Shown: positions 21,842 through 34,935 of the stretch, piece after piece
How positions within the stretch are numbered: position 1 is the stretch's first letter
Layout: each line of letters begins with the position of its first letter
Assembly (NCBI RefSeq): GCF_000008205.1
Contig: NC_007295.1
Coordinates: 496,001-560,000, forward strand
DNA length: 64,000 nucleotides
Reading direction: 5' to 3'
Source: Mesomycoplasma hyopneumoniae J
Lineage (GTDB): Bacteria > Bacillota_I > Bacilli_A > Mycoplasmatales > Metamycoplasmataceae
Translations under genes and position numbers: made by a program
The notes under the pieces: model-generated
What the model saw: only the letters and a program-made list of their open reading frames with translations
Told to the model about the DNA's origin: nothing
The model's database searches: none

Positions 21842-23689
21842 ATGCTCAAAAATAACATTGAAAATTTAGCAATAAATTCTTTGAAAATGCATGGTGTTGC
21901 TGCGGTTAATAAAGCAAATTCAGGTCATCCTGGAGTGATTTTAAGTGCTGCGAAAATGGTTTATGCATTATATCGCGATCATATGAATTTTGATGTTGAA
22001 AATCTAAATTGAATAAATCGCGATCGGTTTATTTTATCAGCCGGACATGCTTCTGGACTTTTATATTCTTTATTATATAATTTAGGAATTCTAGAGCAAA
22101 AAGATCTTGAAAATTTTCGCCAAATGGGATCAAAAACTCCAGGACATCCAGAATATGGACATACTTTAGGAGTTGAGGCAACAACAGGACCACTTGGTCA
22201 AGGAATCGCAATGGGTGTTGGCCTTGCGATGGCGCAGGCACATTTGCATTCTAAATTTCCCGAAATTAATCATTATACTTATATTTTATGCGGCGATGGC
22301 GATCTCCAAGAGGGAATATCTTATGAATCACTTTCGTTAGCCGGTCATCTGAAACTAGAAAATCTTATTATCCTTTATGATTCAAATGATATCCAACTTG
22401 ATTCCCCTCTTGATGTGGTTTTTAGTGAAAATGTCCGTCAAAGAATTGAATCACAAGGTCTTTTTTACCAATTAGTTGAAAAAAATGATGTTAATTTAAT
22501 CTCAGAAGCGATTACTAAGGCAAAAAAATCAAAAAAACCAAGTTTTATCGAGATTAAAACAATTATCGGCGAAGGTACAAGCAAAGAAAAAACAAGCGAT
22601 GTCCATGGTGCTCCACTTGGAAATGATATTCTTACTTTGAAAAAAAATCTTAATTGAGAATATGATGATTTTTATCTTGCAGATGAACTAAGACAACACT
22701 GAAAAAATACCCTTGGAAAACGAAGTCAAAAAGCATTTGCTGAATTTAAAATTTCAAAAGAACTTAAAGAATTTCTTGAAAAAGGGCAAAATCTTGATTT
22801 TGAAATTGATTTAGATCTGGCAAAAAATCAGGCAACTCGTAATACTTCTGGCCAAATTCTTGATTATATTTCCAAACATCTTCCTTACTGAATCGGAGGT
22901 TCGGCTGATTTATCAGTTTCGACGAAAGCCAAAGGGAGTGATGGAGTTTTTAGTTGCCAAAATTACCAGGGAAGAAACATTATGTTTGGTGTCCGCGAGT
23001 TTGCAATGGCCTCAATTGCTAACGGGATTGCTTTACATTCAGTTTTACGTCCTTTTGTTTCAACTTTTTTTGTTTTTGCAGATTATCTAAAACCAGCTTT
23101 GCGACTTTCAGCAATTATGAAATTGCCAGTTAGCTACATTTTTAGTCATGATTCCTTAATGGTAGGGGAAGATGGACCGACTCATGAGCCAGTTGAACAA
23201 CTCGCAATGTTAAGATCATTACCAAATCTTGCAGTTTATCGACCTGGCGATGAAAACGAATTAAAAGCAGCCTATGAATTAATTTTAGCAAAAAAAAATC
23301 ATCCTTCAGCTCTAATTCTGACAAGGCAAAACATTAAATCTTTTAATTCCTGCAAAAAAGGCTTTAAAAAAGGAGCTTATTTAATAAGAAAAGCATCTTC
23401 AAAATGAGCCCTGATTGCTACCGGTTCTGAGCTCGGTCTTGCCAATGAAATTGCTAATAAATTAGATGTTAATCTAATTTCTTTATCAAATTGACAGAAT
23501 AGTCCAATTTGAGATCCAAATTATGCAATTTCACTTGAATTAGCCACAACTTTTGGCTGAAAAGCGCATGCAAAATATAATTTTGGCCATGATGATTTCG
23601 GATTTTCAGCCCCAGCTGATAAAATTTTAGAAAAAATTGGCTTTAATTTTGATAATTTAGTTACAAAAATAAAGAAAATTATAATTTAG
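21842..23689 (+). CDS. tkt: transketolase
   Basis: 615 residues. Thiamine-diphosphate enzyme moving two-carbon units between sugar phosphates in the non-oxidative pentose phosphate pathway. Seen in order: ANSGHPG near the N-terminus, the GPLGQG motif, the ThDP-binding stretch CGDGDLQEG, the pyrimidine domain with [18 protein letters not shown], and the C-terminal domain containing a [12 protein letters not shown] motif. The catalytic and substrate His residues ([34 protein letters not shown]) are in place. It is a slightly short, complete enzyme. It could feed on the pentose phosphate made by the ulaDEF operon 11 kb away. Confidence 0.95.
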
Positions 23690-23710
23690 ATTAAAATTTT
23701 CTTTATTTTT
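23665..23710 (+). terminator. tkt terminator
   Basis: Perfect 16-bp arms AAAAATAAAGAAAATT (23665-23680) and AATTTTCTTTATTTTT (23695-23710). The left arm overlaps the last tkt codons. Confidence 0.7.
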
Positions 23711-23760
23711 GTAAAAAAACATTAATAGAAAATAAGTAAAAATTCTCACTTTTTATTTTT

Positions 23761-23802
23761 CTTATTTCAATTAAAAATATGGACCTTTTTAATTGAAATA
23801 AG
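23761..23802. terminator. second hairpin downstream of tkt
   Basis: Perfect 17-bp arms CTTATTTCAATTAAAAA (23761-23777) and TTTTTAATTGAAATAAG (23786-23802) with an 8-base loop, followed by a T-rich stretch. It lies between the tkt terminator and the next promoter, so it is a backup terminator or leader structure. Confidence 0.5.
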
Positions 23803-23831
23803 ATTTTTTTCTATTTTTAATTTTTTTAGTG

Positions 23832-23837
23832 TATAAT
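23832..23837 (+). promoter_or_regulatory. -10 box of membrane protein-mnmA operon
   Basis: TATAAT (context GTGTATAAT), 24 bases before the ATG at 23862. Confidence 0.5.
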
Positions 23838-23861
23838 ATTATTTAATTATTTCTCCCTATT

Positions 23862-25876
<2,015 letters not shown>

Positions 25877-25915
25877 AAAAAGCAACTTAATATATTCCCA
25901 AATTAATTTAAAAAA

Positions 25916-27142
25916 TTAAATTAATTTGAAAAAAGTGCGGTTATAACCGATCACTTTTGATTTGATTGTTTGCAGAACATCAAAGGAATTAAGTGGTCTA
26001 TCTAAATTGCGTGCAATCTCACTTCAGTTGATTTGACTATTTAGACCAAAAATTTCTAACTGGTACTTTCCTTGTCCGCTTGTTAGGCCACTAAGATAAA
26101 TCAACCCATATTTTGACTTGATAAATTCAAACTTTTCTTCTGAATCTAGTCCTAATTTTTGAGCTATTGATCCAGCACAAAATAGACCAAAACTATTTAG
26201 AATTGGATATTCACTTTCGAATAAATCATAAGGATTTTTACCTGGTTTTAACTCGGTTTTATAGTCGTTTTCTTCCTTTATAATTCCTACCCGAACTCAG
26301 GAATTAAGACCGACTCCAAGTGAATTTGTCTCGGCAAAACTTGTAATTATTAGCACATATTCCTTAATTTTTTCCGATTCTGAATAAATTTTTAGATCAA
26401 AATTCCGCGCACTAAAAAAGGGACTAGCACCTTGTTTTCCTAAAAAATCAAGATCAAGAACATGGTAATCATTTTCGCGGGGCAAAAGTGCTTCGGAACT
26501 AAAATTGATTGGTTGAAAATCAAGAAAAAAATTTTCTTGATTTTTTGGTAAAGGTGCATTTAATTCTGACTTTGATATTGATTTCTTTGAAAGCAAATTG
26601 TTTTCCATTTTTCCATGAGAACGATATAAAAACGAAGTTATTCCATAATCAAGTACATGATTTTTGATCAATTCAAGAAAATCATCATAAAAAAGCCGCT
26701 TATTTTTAAGATCCTCTGGAATTATATTTTCAACATCAAGGGCAAAAACCTCAAGTCGATAATTGTGATCTTTTAAAGGTGGCAGAGGCCCAAAATAAAC
26801 TCCATCAGGATGTTCACGATAAAATTCATCTAGCAAATAATTTGTTGCATGCTTTGTCATTGAATTTTCAAATTGATACATTTTTTCAGGTCGGGCAAAG
26901 GAATCATCCCATTTTAGCTTATTTTTTTTAATATTTGCCGCAATCCAGTGGATAAAAACAAAACCTAATTCACCAGTGGCTTCATAATCAATTAAGGTGA
27001 CAGCATAAGATTTTGCCGCTTTAATTTTATCTCATTTTAGCGGAAAACTAACTGAATTAGGGTACTTTTTTCCTAAATTACCATTTCCAAATTTAGTATC
27101 TAGAACCCCATTTTTAACATTTTTAATATAAATTTTTATCAT
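25916..27142 (-). CDS. phosphatidylethanolamine-binding (YbhB/Raf-kinase-inhibitor-like) protein
   Basis: 408 residues, about twice the usual PEBP length. The family core is visible: a first strand after residue 20 (KYPNSVSFPLKWDKI), FVFIHWIAANI at about residues 58-68, and YFGPLPPLKDHNYRLEVFALDV at about 112-133, which is the ligand-pocket strand. The C-terminal 200 residues are not typical of the family and look like an added domain or degenerate second copy. No signal peptide, so it is probably cytoplasmic. The start at 27142 gives full N-terminal homology; a downstream Met would lose the first strand. It ends 39 bases from the convergent mnmA. Confidence 0.7.
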
Positions 27143-27215
27143 AATAGCTACAAGAAAATATTTTTCCTATTTTTACAAGTTAAATTTAGTTTAAAAACCC
27201 TGTTTAATTATTTAG

Positions 27216-27270
27216 TTTTTTGAATTTTTTGGGCTAAATCTTAATTATAATAACCAAAAAATTCAAAAAA
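27216..27270. terminator. 17-bp perfect hairpin terminator (copy 2)
   Basis: Same hairpin as at 20524-20578 (arms 27216-27232 and 27254-27270). Downstream of the 27347-28735 gene on the minus strand. Confidence 0.7.
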
Positions 27271-27346
27271 AAGACAAGAAATAAACAAAAAAGCGCTTGA
27301 CCAAAAAGTCTAAATTTAAAATTATTACTGTTTTTGCGTTCTCTTT

Positions 27347-28735
27347 TTATTTTTTCCTTGTTTTTTCTTCTACTGAGACAATTTCGCCATCCTTTAACGT
27401 AACTATAAATGAATTTCCGCCGGAAGCACGCATAAACTTATCAACTTGCAGACGCGGCGCTATGTTTAAAACCCTCTTAATTTCAGATCTTCACTGTTGT
27501 CAGGCAGACGAACTTCTGACTAAATGCGGATTCAGCTCGGCATAACTTTGTTGCCAAAGATAAATTACATATTCTGCTTGTTTTTCGGTAATTTGTGTTT
27601 TTGGAAAGCTAGCTATAAACTTTTTCATTTGGTCAGAATTTTTTAGTCTATATTTCGAAATCCGATTTTTAGCTTCATTGAAAGCTTTTTTTATATCATC
27701 TGATTCCCTACCCGTAGGTTGAACTTTTAGAATTTCTAAATCCCTTTCAATATCCTTAATTATTTTATTAACGGCTTCTTGGTTAGAATCAAGAGGTGTA
27801 TGAATTTGCTGGTTATTATGTTGTTTTTCCTTTGGTTTTTCATCCTTTTTAACTTCTTTTGGGCTTTTTATAATTTCTTCTTGCTTTTTAGTTTCAGCTT
27901 TTTTATTATCTGATTTTTTTTCAGTTTTTTGAACAACATTCAAATTTTCGTTTTTTGTTGGTTTTCGAGTTAAAAGCTGTGGAGTTAAAACTGAAGGAAT
28001 AGACTGTTTTTCTTGATCTTTTTTCTCATTTTTTGGAGAGCTGGATTTTTGAATTACAATACTAACTGGAGGAATTTTTGGGTTTAAAAGGTTTTTCACT
28101 GATTTATGTTTTTTATCGGTACTGATTTTAGGTGGTATTGCCGGTTTTGTTTTTGGGGTTTGTTTATCTTTAACTTTCTCTTGTTCTACAATGATGAATT
28201 CTTTATCTTTTTGTCTCTGAGCAGGGTTGTTTTCTGGAGCTTTTTTATCTAAAATAGCTATTTGAACTGGGTTTTTTGTTTCATTTTTTGATGGTTCGGG
28301 TTTTTTAATTTTCGTTATTTTTTCTTGCGGTTTTTCCCTGGTAGAATCAACTTCAATTAAAATTTTCTTGTTTTGACTTGGTTTTGGAGCGACTTGTGGT
28401 ACAATTTTTTCTTGTTTATTAGAAATTATAATTGTTGTTGGTTTAAGTTTTTCTGGGTTTTTTGTTTTTTTAATTAATTTTTCTGGTATAACTATTGGTG
28501 TTTTTTGAATTTTAGGAGCTTGTTTTTCTTCTTGTTTTTCGGGAATTTGATTTAAATCATTAATCTGTGAAGGAGAAAATGGCTCAAATTGACTTTGAAT
28601 TTGTACATTTTCCCTGCTTGTTTTTATTTCGCCTAAATTTGATACTGAATTTCCCGAGACAAAATAAACCGTAGTTCCCACTGAACCTGCAACAATTGGA
28701 GTCAAAGATAGGGCTCACTTAAAAGATCGACGCAT
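27347..28735 (-). CDS. membrane-anchored Lys/Pro-rich surface protein
   Basis: 462 residues. N-terminal uncleaved anchor or signal (MRRSFKWALSLTPIVAGSVG...). Residues 50-345 are a low-complexity, highly charged linker rich in Lys, Glu, Pro and Gln, probably unstructured and spanning outward. A compact C-terminal domain of about 110 residues (NKIIKDIERDLEILKV to EIVSVEEKTRKK) contains LNPHLVRSSSAWQQW. A shortened relic with the same ends lies at 20642-20989. A -10 box is at 28813-28818. Function unknown; the layout suggests a surface-exposed or cell-pole protein. Confidence 0.65.
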
Positions 28736-28812
28736 TTTTTTTAAATTAAATTTTCCCTTTTTTTAATCATTCCCTGCAAAAAATTACATAAAAACATATT
28801 TTTTCTATTTAT

Positions 28813-28818
28813 ATTATA
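28813..28818 (-). promoter_or_regulatory. -10 box for the 28735 gene
   Basis: TATAAT on the minus strand, 77 bases before the ATG, in an AT-rich gap between two surface-protein genes. Confidence 0.35.
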
Positions 28819-28948
28819 ACATATTATCACTAAATATTCAAGCTATAAATTAAAACTTTTTGTTTACTTATAAAAAATACCTAAAAAAAATAAATGTTTT
28901 GATTTTTTTTAGGTATGATTAATACTATAAATAAAACAATTGGAAGTT

Positions 28949-30868
28949 TTATCTTTTCAACCTATCAAATTCCTCAACCTTATCGGATCCAATTATATAA
29001 TAATTGTTATCGAATCTGCCGCTCCTCAGAAATTGGGAATATCTATCAAAAAGCGAAAGGCTTGATAAATTATTCTCAAGATTTGCGGGTTGAAATGGTA
29101 AAAGTGTGCCTTTTGTTAGAAAACCACCAATATCAATTCGTCTTTGAACATAAAATATTTTAGGATTATCCGGATCTTGTTTCTTTATTTCCTTTTCTAA
29201 TTCGAGCAAATTTGCACTATAAAGGCCACCCTGAGAAAAATTTGCTGTATTTTTATAATACTCAGTCGGTTCAAATTTATGAATTTTATCGTTAAACTTG
29301 TATTTATAAAAATCATTAACAAGACCGATATTTTCAATCTTTTGTGGTTTTGGACTAGGACCTTGAACTATCGGCGGTTTTTTTTCTTCTTTTTCTTGTT
29401 TTTCTTCTTTTTCTTCTTTTGGTTGTGGTTTTTGTTGATCATTATTTTTTAATTTACTATTATCATAAGCGGCAAAATTCACCGGTTTTCCATAAAAATT
29501 TTGATTTTGGGGTAAGTGGGGACCTAATTTTGGAAGATTCGGTTGCTCTTCAAAAGGATCTTTTCGGTTTAAATCTGGATTTTGTTCTGGTTCAATTGAT
29601 TTATCACCATTATTTATTTCAGAATCTGGGTTTGAATCAACGATTCAATAAAGACGGTAAATTGCGTTTTTAATTTTGTTTTCTTTCTCATCGGCAAAAG
29701 TTTTATCATCAACAAAGAAAAAAGCGCGCGGCTGAACCTTGTATTTACGGCCATCTTTGCCTATTATTGTAAATTTTTCTAGTCTTGTTATTAGTTCTAA
29801 TTTCTTTTGGAAATCTTTGTCATTAATCAAAGGGAGTTTCAAATTATCAGGGTTTGATATGTCATTTATTTCCCTTCTTTTTTGGAGTTCTAATTCCTTT
29901 AACTGTCTGTAGTTATAATTTCATCAGTAGGCATTTGAAAGTGGTTGGGTTGTTGCCTCGCGAATCGTATCGACAATCCGGGCAAGCGCACCCCTAGGGA
30001 TTGGGATCTGGATGGCTTGTTTTTCGTCTTTTTGCTCTTTTTCATCATTTTGTTCTACTACTTGAGCTTCTTTGGGTTTTGTTTTTTCAGAATTTCCTTG
30101 AGCACTATTAGATTCTTTATTAGCATCTTCATCTTCGCTCTGGTTCTGGGCTTGACTTTGTCGGTCATTTTCATCTTGACCATCTTGATTTTGCGGGAGA
30201 TTTTTTAAGGCTTGGGCTAGGACATTCGGATCAATTTGGTTGGGCGAAATTGGAATATTGTTATTTTTTTGTTTTGGGAAAATCTCATTGAGATAAAATT
30301 TTGCATAACTACTTACTAGTTTATAATAAAGATAACTTTCATCAAGGTCGATATTATTTACTGAAAACCCAGCTCCATAATCCTGCATAATAAAATCGGG
30401 ATTTGCCTTTAAATTAGTAGATTTTAGGTATTTTTCTTGGGAAGGACGCCATTTTTTTAAAAATTCTGATGCTGAGAGATAAGAAGTTCCTTGATAATTT
30501 TTTCTGACATATTCAGGAAAATCTGGATCTTTAGCAAATTGTTCAATTTTTTTAAGGATTACATCCTTTTGCTCATTATATAAAAAACGCTGAAATAAGA
30601 GTGGATTTAGTCCTGGATATATCAAGGAATCTTCATAATATTGACTAATAAGAGCGGAAAAATAATATTCGGCAATCAGATTTTTTTCAATTGCAAGGGG
30701 AATTTCTAGCATTTCTTTTAAGAGTTGGTATTTTTCTGTTGCTTCTGGATTTGAAAAAGTTCTTGTATTTAGGTCTTCTTTTAGAATAGCATGATCCGAA
30801 CAAGCAGCAGAAATCAACGGAAAAGTAAATGCCGGTAAAATTAATAAATTTTTTATAATTTTTTTCAT
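28949..30868 (-). CDS. large lipoprotein of unknown function
   Basis: 639 residues. The signal peptide ends in the lipobox LISAAC (Cys at about residue 23). A helical domain rich in aromatic residues (about 40-215) is followed by an acidic Gln/Asn/Glu linker (about 230-280). A second globular part (about 295-400) includes KFTIIGKDGRKYKVQPRAFF. A Lys/Glu/Pro linker follows (about 465-495), then a C-terminal domain ending VEEFDRLKR. TGA codons join three apparent ORFs into one gene in a single frame. AAGGCGGG lies 15 bases before the ATG, a rather long spacing. I do not recognise the family. Confidence 0.7.
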
Positions 30869-30898
30869 TTTTAGTTAGCCCGCCTTATTTTTATATAT

Positions 30899-30937
30899 AA
30901 AACTATAAAAAATTGGGTTATGATTTTTTATAGTTTT
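30899..30937 (-). terminator. terminator of the ulaD operon
   Basis: Arms AAAACTATAAAAAAT (30899-30913) and ATTTTTTATAGTTTT (30923-30937), 9-base loop; 54 bases after the last operon gene and just upstream of the lipoprotein start. Confidence 0.6.
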
Positions 30938-30990
30938 ATAATATTATTTAAAGATAAATAATACCATATTTTTTAAGGAAAACAACCATT

Positions 30991-31503
30991 TTATTCATAA
31001 ATTTCTTTATAACCCATTCTTCTTCAAAAAAATCCTTTAAATTCTTTACTAATTTGGTTTTTTTTAATATATTCACGCTGAAATTCAACCATTTTTTGAT
31101 AGTAATTTTTTGAAAAAAATGGAATAATTCCTTGATAAATTAGCTCCAAAGAACGTTTATCCAGAACAATTTTGCATTCCTTAACCGGATAAAAAACAAA
31201 AAAACCATTATCTGCTTTGTTTTTCAAGGCGTTTTGATCAAGATAAAAATCAATTCCTCTTAATTTTAAGGCAATATTGAAATTATAAAAATTATGATCG
31301 CCATTAAAACTAAAAATTATTTCTTTTTGGAGAAGGTTGTTATTTTCAACTATTTCAGCTAAGCTTTTCCCTTTTTTAATTACATATCCGGTTAACCGTG
31401 GGGAAAAAATTTTCCAAAAACTAGGAACAAGTCAATAGCCATCAACAAAATGATTAATTTTAACTTTTTGAAAATTGTTTAAAAAACTGGCTAAATTAGT
31501 CAT
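30991..31503 (-). CDS. unknown cytoplasmic protein, last gene of the ula operon
   Basis: 170 residues, no signal or membrane segment. It starts inside the end of the HAD gene (8-base overlap), so it belongs to the same transcript. The sequence is hydrophobic-basic (VDGYWLVPSFWKIFSPRLTGYVIKKG near the start, FFSKNYYQKMVEFQREY near the end) and resembles no family I can name. Its fixed position suggests a role linked to the sugar-phosphate pathway or the HAD enzyme. Confidence 0.55.
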
Positions 31504-32392
31504 AACATTTTGCTAAAAACTCGGGAATGCCGTCTTGATCATTAGATTTAGTAATAAAAGTCGCTACTTCTTTTAAACTTTGATCAGCTTGACCCATCGC
31601 GACTGAATATTTGGCAATTGCAAACATTGGCAAATCGTTTTTGGCATCCCCAAAAACTATACTGCGGTCAAGGTTAAGTTGATAATTTTGGGCTAAAAAT
31701 TTTAGACCCTCACCTTTATTAGAACCCTGAGACATAATATCGATTACTTTTTCTTGGGATTGCACAAGGTAGATATCCTCAATTTTTTCAAGTTCAGAAC
31801 TTGCTTTTTGAAATAACTTAGGATCAGAATCAATTTTGATAAGCAAAAATTTTACCACATCAAGCTTTTCAAGTTCTTTTTTTGTTAATTCCTGATAGTC
31901 ATAAAAGGTAAGTGGTAATTTTTCGGCCTTAGAAAAATTTTTATTCTGCGATCTTAAATAAGTAAATCAAGAACTTTTTTGATTTTTCTTAGAAAAAGCA
32001 AGCATTTTTGTTGTTGTATAGACTAGAAAAACTACTTGATATTTTAAAAGAATCTCAAAAATTTTTCCAACCTTTTCAGGGAGAAAGGTCTTCTTGAAAA
32101 CTACTTCATTTTTTTTAAAATCGTAAATCAGTGAGCCATTGCAACTAATTACTGGATAGTCAGGTTTGACTTGATAATAATATTTTTTAATAAAATATCA
32201 CGGTCTTCCTGAGCAAAAAATAAATTTTTTAGGCTTTTCAAGGCCTTGAAGTCAATCAATGAAGGCTTTTGTTCGAAGGCTGATTTCATGATCTGAAGTT
32301 AGTAAGGTCCCATCAAGATCAAAAACGATATTATCAATCTGAGCTAGTTTATGAAGATCTTTGGGGATAATTTGACTACTTTTTTTGTCCAT
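31496..32392 (-). CDS. HAD-superfamily (Cof type) phosphatase
   Basis: 298 residues. Motif I DLDGTLL at about residues 23-29 with the nucleophilic Asp, motif II FCSGRPW near residue 60, a large type IIB cap domain, and motif IV FGDAKNDLPMF in the C-terminal third. Cof-type HAD enzymes dephosphorylate sugar phosphates or flavin/nucleotide phosphates; the substrate here is unknown, but its place in the ula operon suggests a sugar-phosphate overflow or repair role. It overlaps ulaF by 17 bases. Cytoplasmic. Confidence 0.85.
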
Positions 32393-33098
32393 AATAGGCG
32401 TTTTTTCCGTGTTTGCGCTCATAATGTTTTTTTTGGAGAATAGGATTTGCTTGGTTTTGGTAAGGATTAATCACTTTTGTATAAAAAGCCATTTTGGCTA
32501 CTTCTTCGAAAGTCATAGCAAGTTTAACTGCATCCTCAGCAGATTTATTTGACCAACAAAAAGGACCATGTTCTTTGACTAAAACAGCTGGAGTTCCGAT
32601 ATAATCAAGCTTGTTTTTTTGAAAGTGATCGAGGATAACAAGCCCGGTATTATGTTCATATTCACCTTGAATTTGTTGATCTGTTAGTGAATTTGTACAA
32701 GGAATTGAACCATAGAAATTATCTGCATGGGTTGTGCCTAAGGCTGGAATGTCTTTTCCGGCTTGGGCTCAAGCCACTGCAAAGGGCGAATGGGTATGGA
32801 CGATGGCTTGAATTCGTGAATCGGCTTTGTAGATCAGTGAATGCGTGGGAGTATCACTTGAAGGGTTTAGATTAGTTTCAAGGACATTATTTTCAAGATC
32901 AACAGGAACCATATCTGAAAACTGCATTTTTTCATAAGGAATTCCGCTGGGTTTTATAACATAATAACTGCGATCTTTGCTAATTGCTGAGACATTTCCC
33001 CAGGTATGAAGTGCTAATTTGGACCTATAAAGTAAAAGATTTGCTTCTAAGACAGCTTTTTGGAGTTCTTCAAGTTCGTTACGGTCTTTAATTTTCAT
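32376..33098 (-). CDS. ulaF: L-ribulose-5-phosphate 4-epimerase
   Basis: 240 residues, class II aldolase/epimerase fold. Motifs: HTWGNVS near residue 31, IKPSGIPYEKM, the zinc-binding His pair in VHTHSPFAVAWAQ and the third His in VKEHGPFCW. It converts L-ribulose 5-phosphate to D-xylulose 5-phosphate, which transketolase can use. The gene is fourth-to-last in a tightly overlapping operon: 11-base overlap with ulaE upstream and 17 with the HAD gene downstream. It may be called araD or sgaE in other annotations. Confidence 0.9.
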
Positions 33099-33978
33099 TA
33101 GCTAACCTCAACTTTTCTTGAAAAAATTCACGGGCTGAACGAATTATTTCAACCTGTTTTTGAAAATTTTGCTCAAATTCAGCATTTTGGTCAAAATTTT
33201 CTGGTTTATGTCACATTTCAATTACAAATGGGACATTAATTTCTGCATTTATAATGTATTTAAAAGCAGAAACAAAATCAACATCACCTTGGCCAAAATC
33301 AAGATTTTTGAAGGTATCAGGCAAGGTATCTTTAAAATGAAAAGCAATAATTTCACTTTTGCCGAGCTTAATCTCGACTTCAAGATCATTGGAAAAACGC
33401 GATAAATTTCCAAGATCGGGATATAAAAATACTCCGCCACCGACTGACTTTTGCAAATATAAAAGTCTTGTGATTGTCCCGGCGAATTTTCTATCCATTG
33501 ACTCAAATGCTATTATTATACTATATTTTTTTGCTAATGCAACAATTTTTTTCATTGTTTTGATGAAAAAAATTTCCGAATTTGGATGGGGTTCCTCATA
33601 ATAAATATCATAAGCGGCAAGTTGGATAATTGAAATTCCGAGTTTTTTTGCTAAAATTAAGGCTTTTTCCATAATTTTTAGCGCTTTTTCGCGGATTTTT
33701 GCACTTGCAGAACCAAAAGGAAACTTTCGATGTAAGGACAAACACATTGAATTTATATAAAAATCATGTTCGATTAGAGTATCTAAAATTACTTTAATCT
33801 CATCATTGGAAAAATCAAGGCGAGAAGCAAACTCATCTGTTTCATCAACTGACATTTCGATAAAATTAAAACCAGCTTCTTTGGCGATTCTAATTTTATC
33901 GATTAACGAAAAACGTTTATCAATTGCTTTTTCGTAGATACCGACAAAAAAATTAGGTTCAGTACTTTTTAAACTCAT
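33088..33978 (-). CDS. ulaE: L-ribulose/xylulose-5-phosphate 3-epimerase
   Basis: 296 residues, TIM-barrel xylose-isomerase-like fold. GIYEKAIDKRFSLIDKIRIAKEAGFNFIEMSVDE is the typical N-terminus; Glu and His metal ligands are in FIEMSVDE, AFESMDR, PDLGN and AFHFKD. The ATG at 33976 follows AAGG and starts at this conserved point; an upstream Met in the same frame reads through ulaD and is not used. It overlaps ulaD by 26 and ulaF by 11 bases. It makes L-ribulose 5-phosphate from L-xylulose 5-phosphate. Confidence 0.9.
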
Positions 33979-34621
33979 CCTTGAATTCCTTTGCTTTTGC
34001 CTCTGGATCTTTTGCATCACGAATTGAACGGCCGGCGATAAAAATATAAATTGGGATATCCTTAAATAATTTAATATCCTCAACTTCAACCCCGCCGGTG
34101 ATTGTAACCTTAAAACCTAAATTAGCAAGTTTTTTGACAATATCAATATCTTTTTGGGCTCATTTTACCCCGGAAGCTTGCGAATCACGTGGTCTGTGTC
34201 AGACTACTTGCGGAACTCCTACTTCTTTTCAGTCAGATACTTGATCTCAAGCAAAATTATTTGTCATTTCGACTTGAATTTCAGTGGTTTTGCCATTTTT
34301 TTGGTAATATTTTTTTGAAAGATCAACTAAATCCTTAATTGTCGCTGTTTCGGCTGCACAAATTACAGTGGTAAAATCAGCGCCTGCTTCGAAAAACATT
34401 TTCCCGAAAATATTTCCGGCATCCGCAATTTTACCATCTGCTACTATGATTTTATCAGGAAATGCTTTTCTTAATTCCGAAATTGCTTTTTTACCTTCCG
34501 AAGCTAACAAAATTGTTCCAACTTCGATAATATCAATGTACTTTTCTGCCTTTTTTGCCGACTCGATTGCCTCCTGAATACTCTGATTGTCAAGGGCGAT
34601 TTGCAAGAGCGGGACTGCCAT
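33953..34621 (-). CDS. ulaD: 3-keto-L-gulonate-6-phosphate decarboxylase (or hexulose-6-phosphate synthase)
   Basis: 222 residues, orotidine-phosphate-decarboxylase superfamily. The metal and catalytic motif D-x-K-x-x-D is DGKIAD (residues 62-67). A C-terminal phosphate-binding loop TITGGVEVEDI and FIAGRSIRDAKDP complete the barrel. With ulaE and ulaF next to it, the decarboxylase reading is preferred over hexulose-6-phosphate synthase, its close homologue. AAGGAGAG precedes ATG 34619-34621, the first gene of the operon; a GTG five codons earlier lies in the ribosome site. No PTS transporter for the sugar is in the window. Confidence 0.88.
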
Positions 34622-34664
34622 TTCTCTCCTTTTCACGATTTTTTTGTTGGTTTTTGTGATAGTA

Positions 34665-34670
34665 ATTATA
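34665..34670 (-). promoter_or_regulatory. -10 box of the ulaD operon
   Basis: TATAAT in the context TGTATAAT, 43 bases before the ulaD start. The gap 34671-34814 holds a small hairpin (CCAATTTTT/AAAAATTGG near 34791-34812) and nothing else recognised. Confidence 0.5.
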
Positions 34671-34814
34671 CACTAAAATTGAATTTTTCCAAGAAAAAAA
34701 TTCAAAAAAATTCGGAAATTTCTTTGCGAATTTTGCAGGGAAAATGACCAAAAAATTAATTAAAAATCAGGCCTAAATTCTCTAAAAAAGTCCAATTTTT
34801 TTTAAAAATTGGTA

Positions 34815-34841
34815 AAAAATTGCCTTGTTTTGGCAATTTTT
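34815..34841 (-). terminator. terminator of the MIB-like gene
   Basis: AAAAATTGCC (34815-34824) and GGCAATTTTT (34832-34841), 7-base loop, ending in a T run; about 95 bases after the stop of the Ig-blocking protein gene. Confidence 0.75.
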
Positions 34842-34935
34842 CAAAATTTTAACTAAATTTTAGCTAGTCACACAACGTAGTTTTGGCTATATTTTTTAAA
34901 AAAAACAAGAGAAAACGGGGTTATAAGCAGAAAAA

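Noticed and set aside
28915..29163. 82-codon plus-strand ORF
   Set aside because: Antisense shadow of the large lipoprotein gene, whose frame is continuous and carries a signal peptide.
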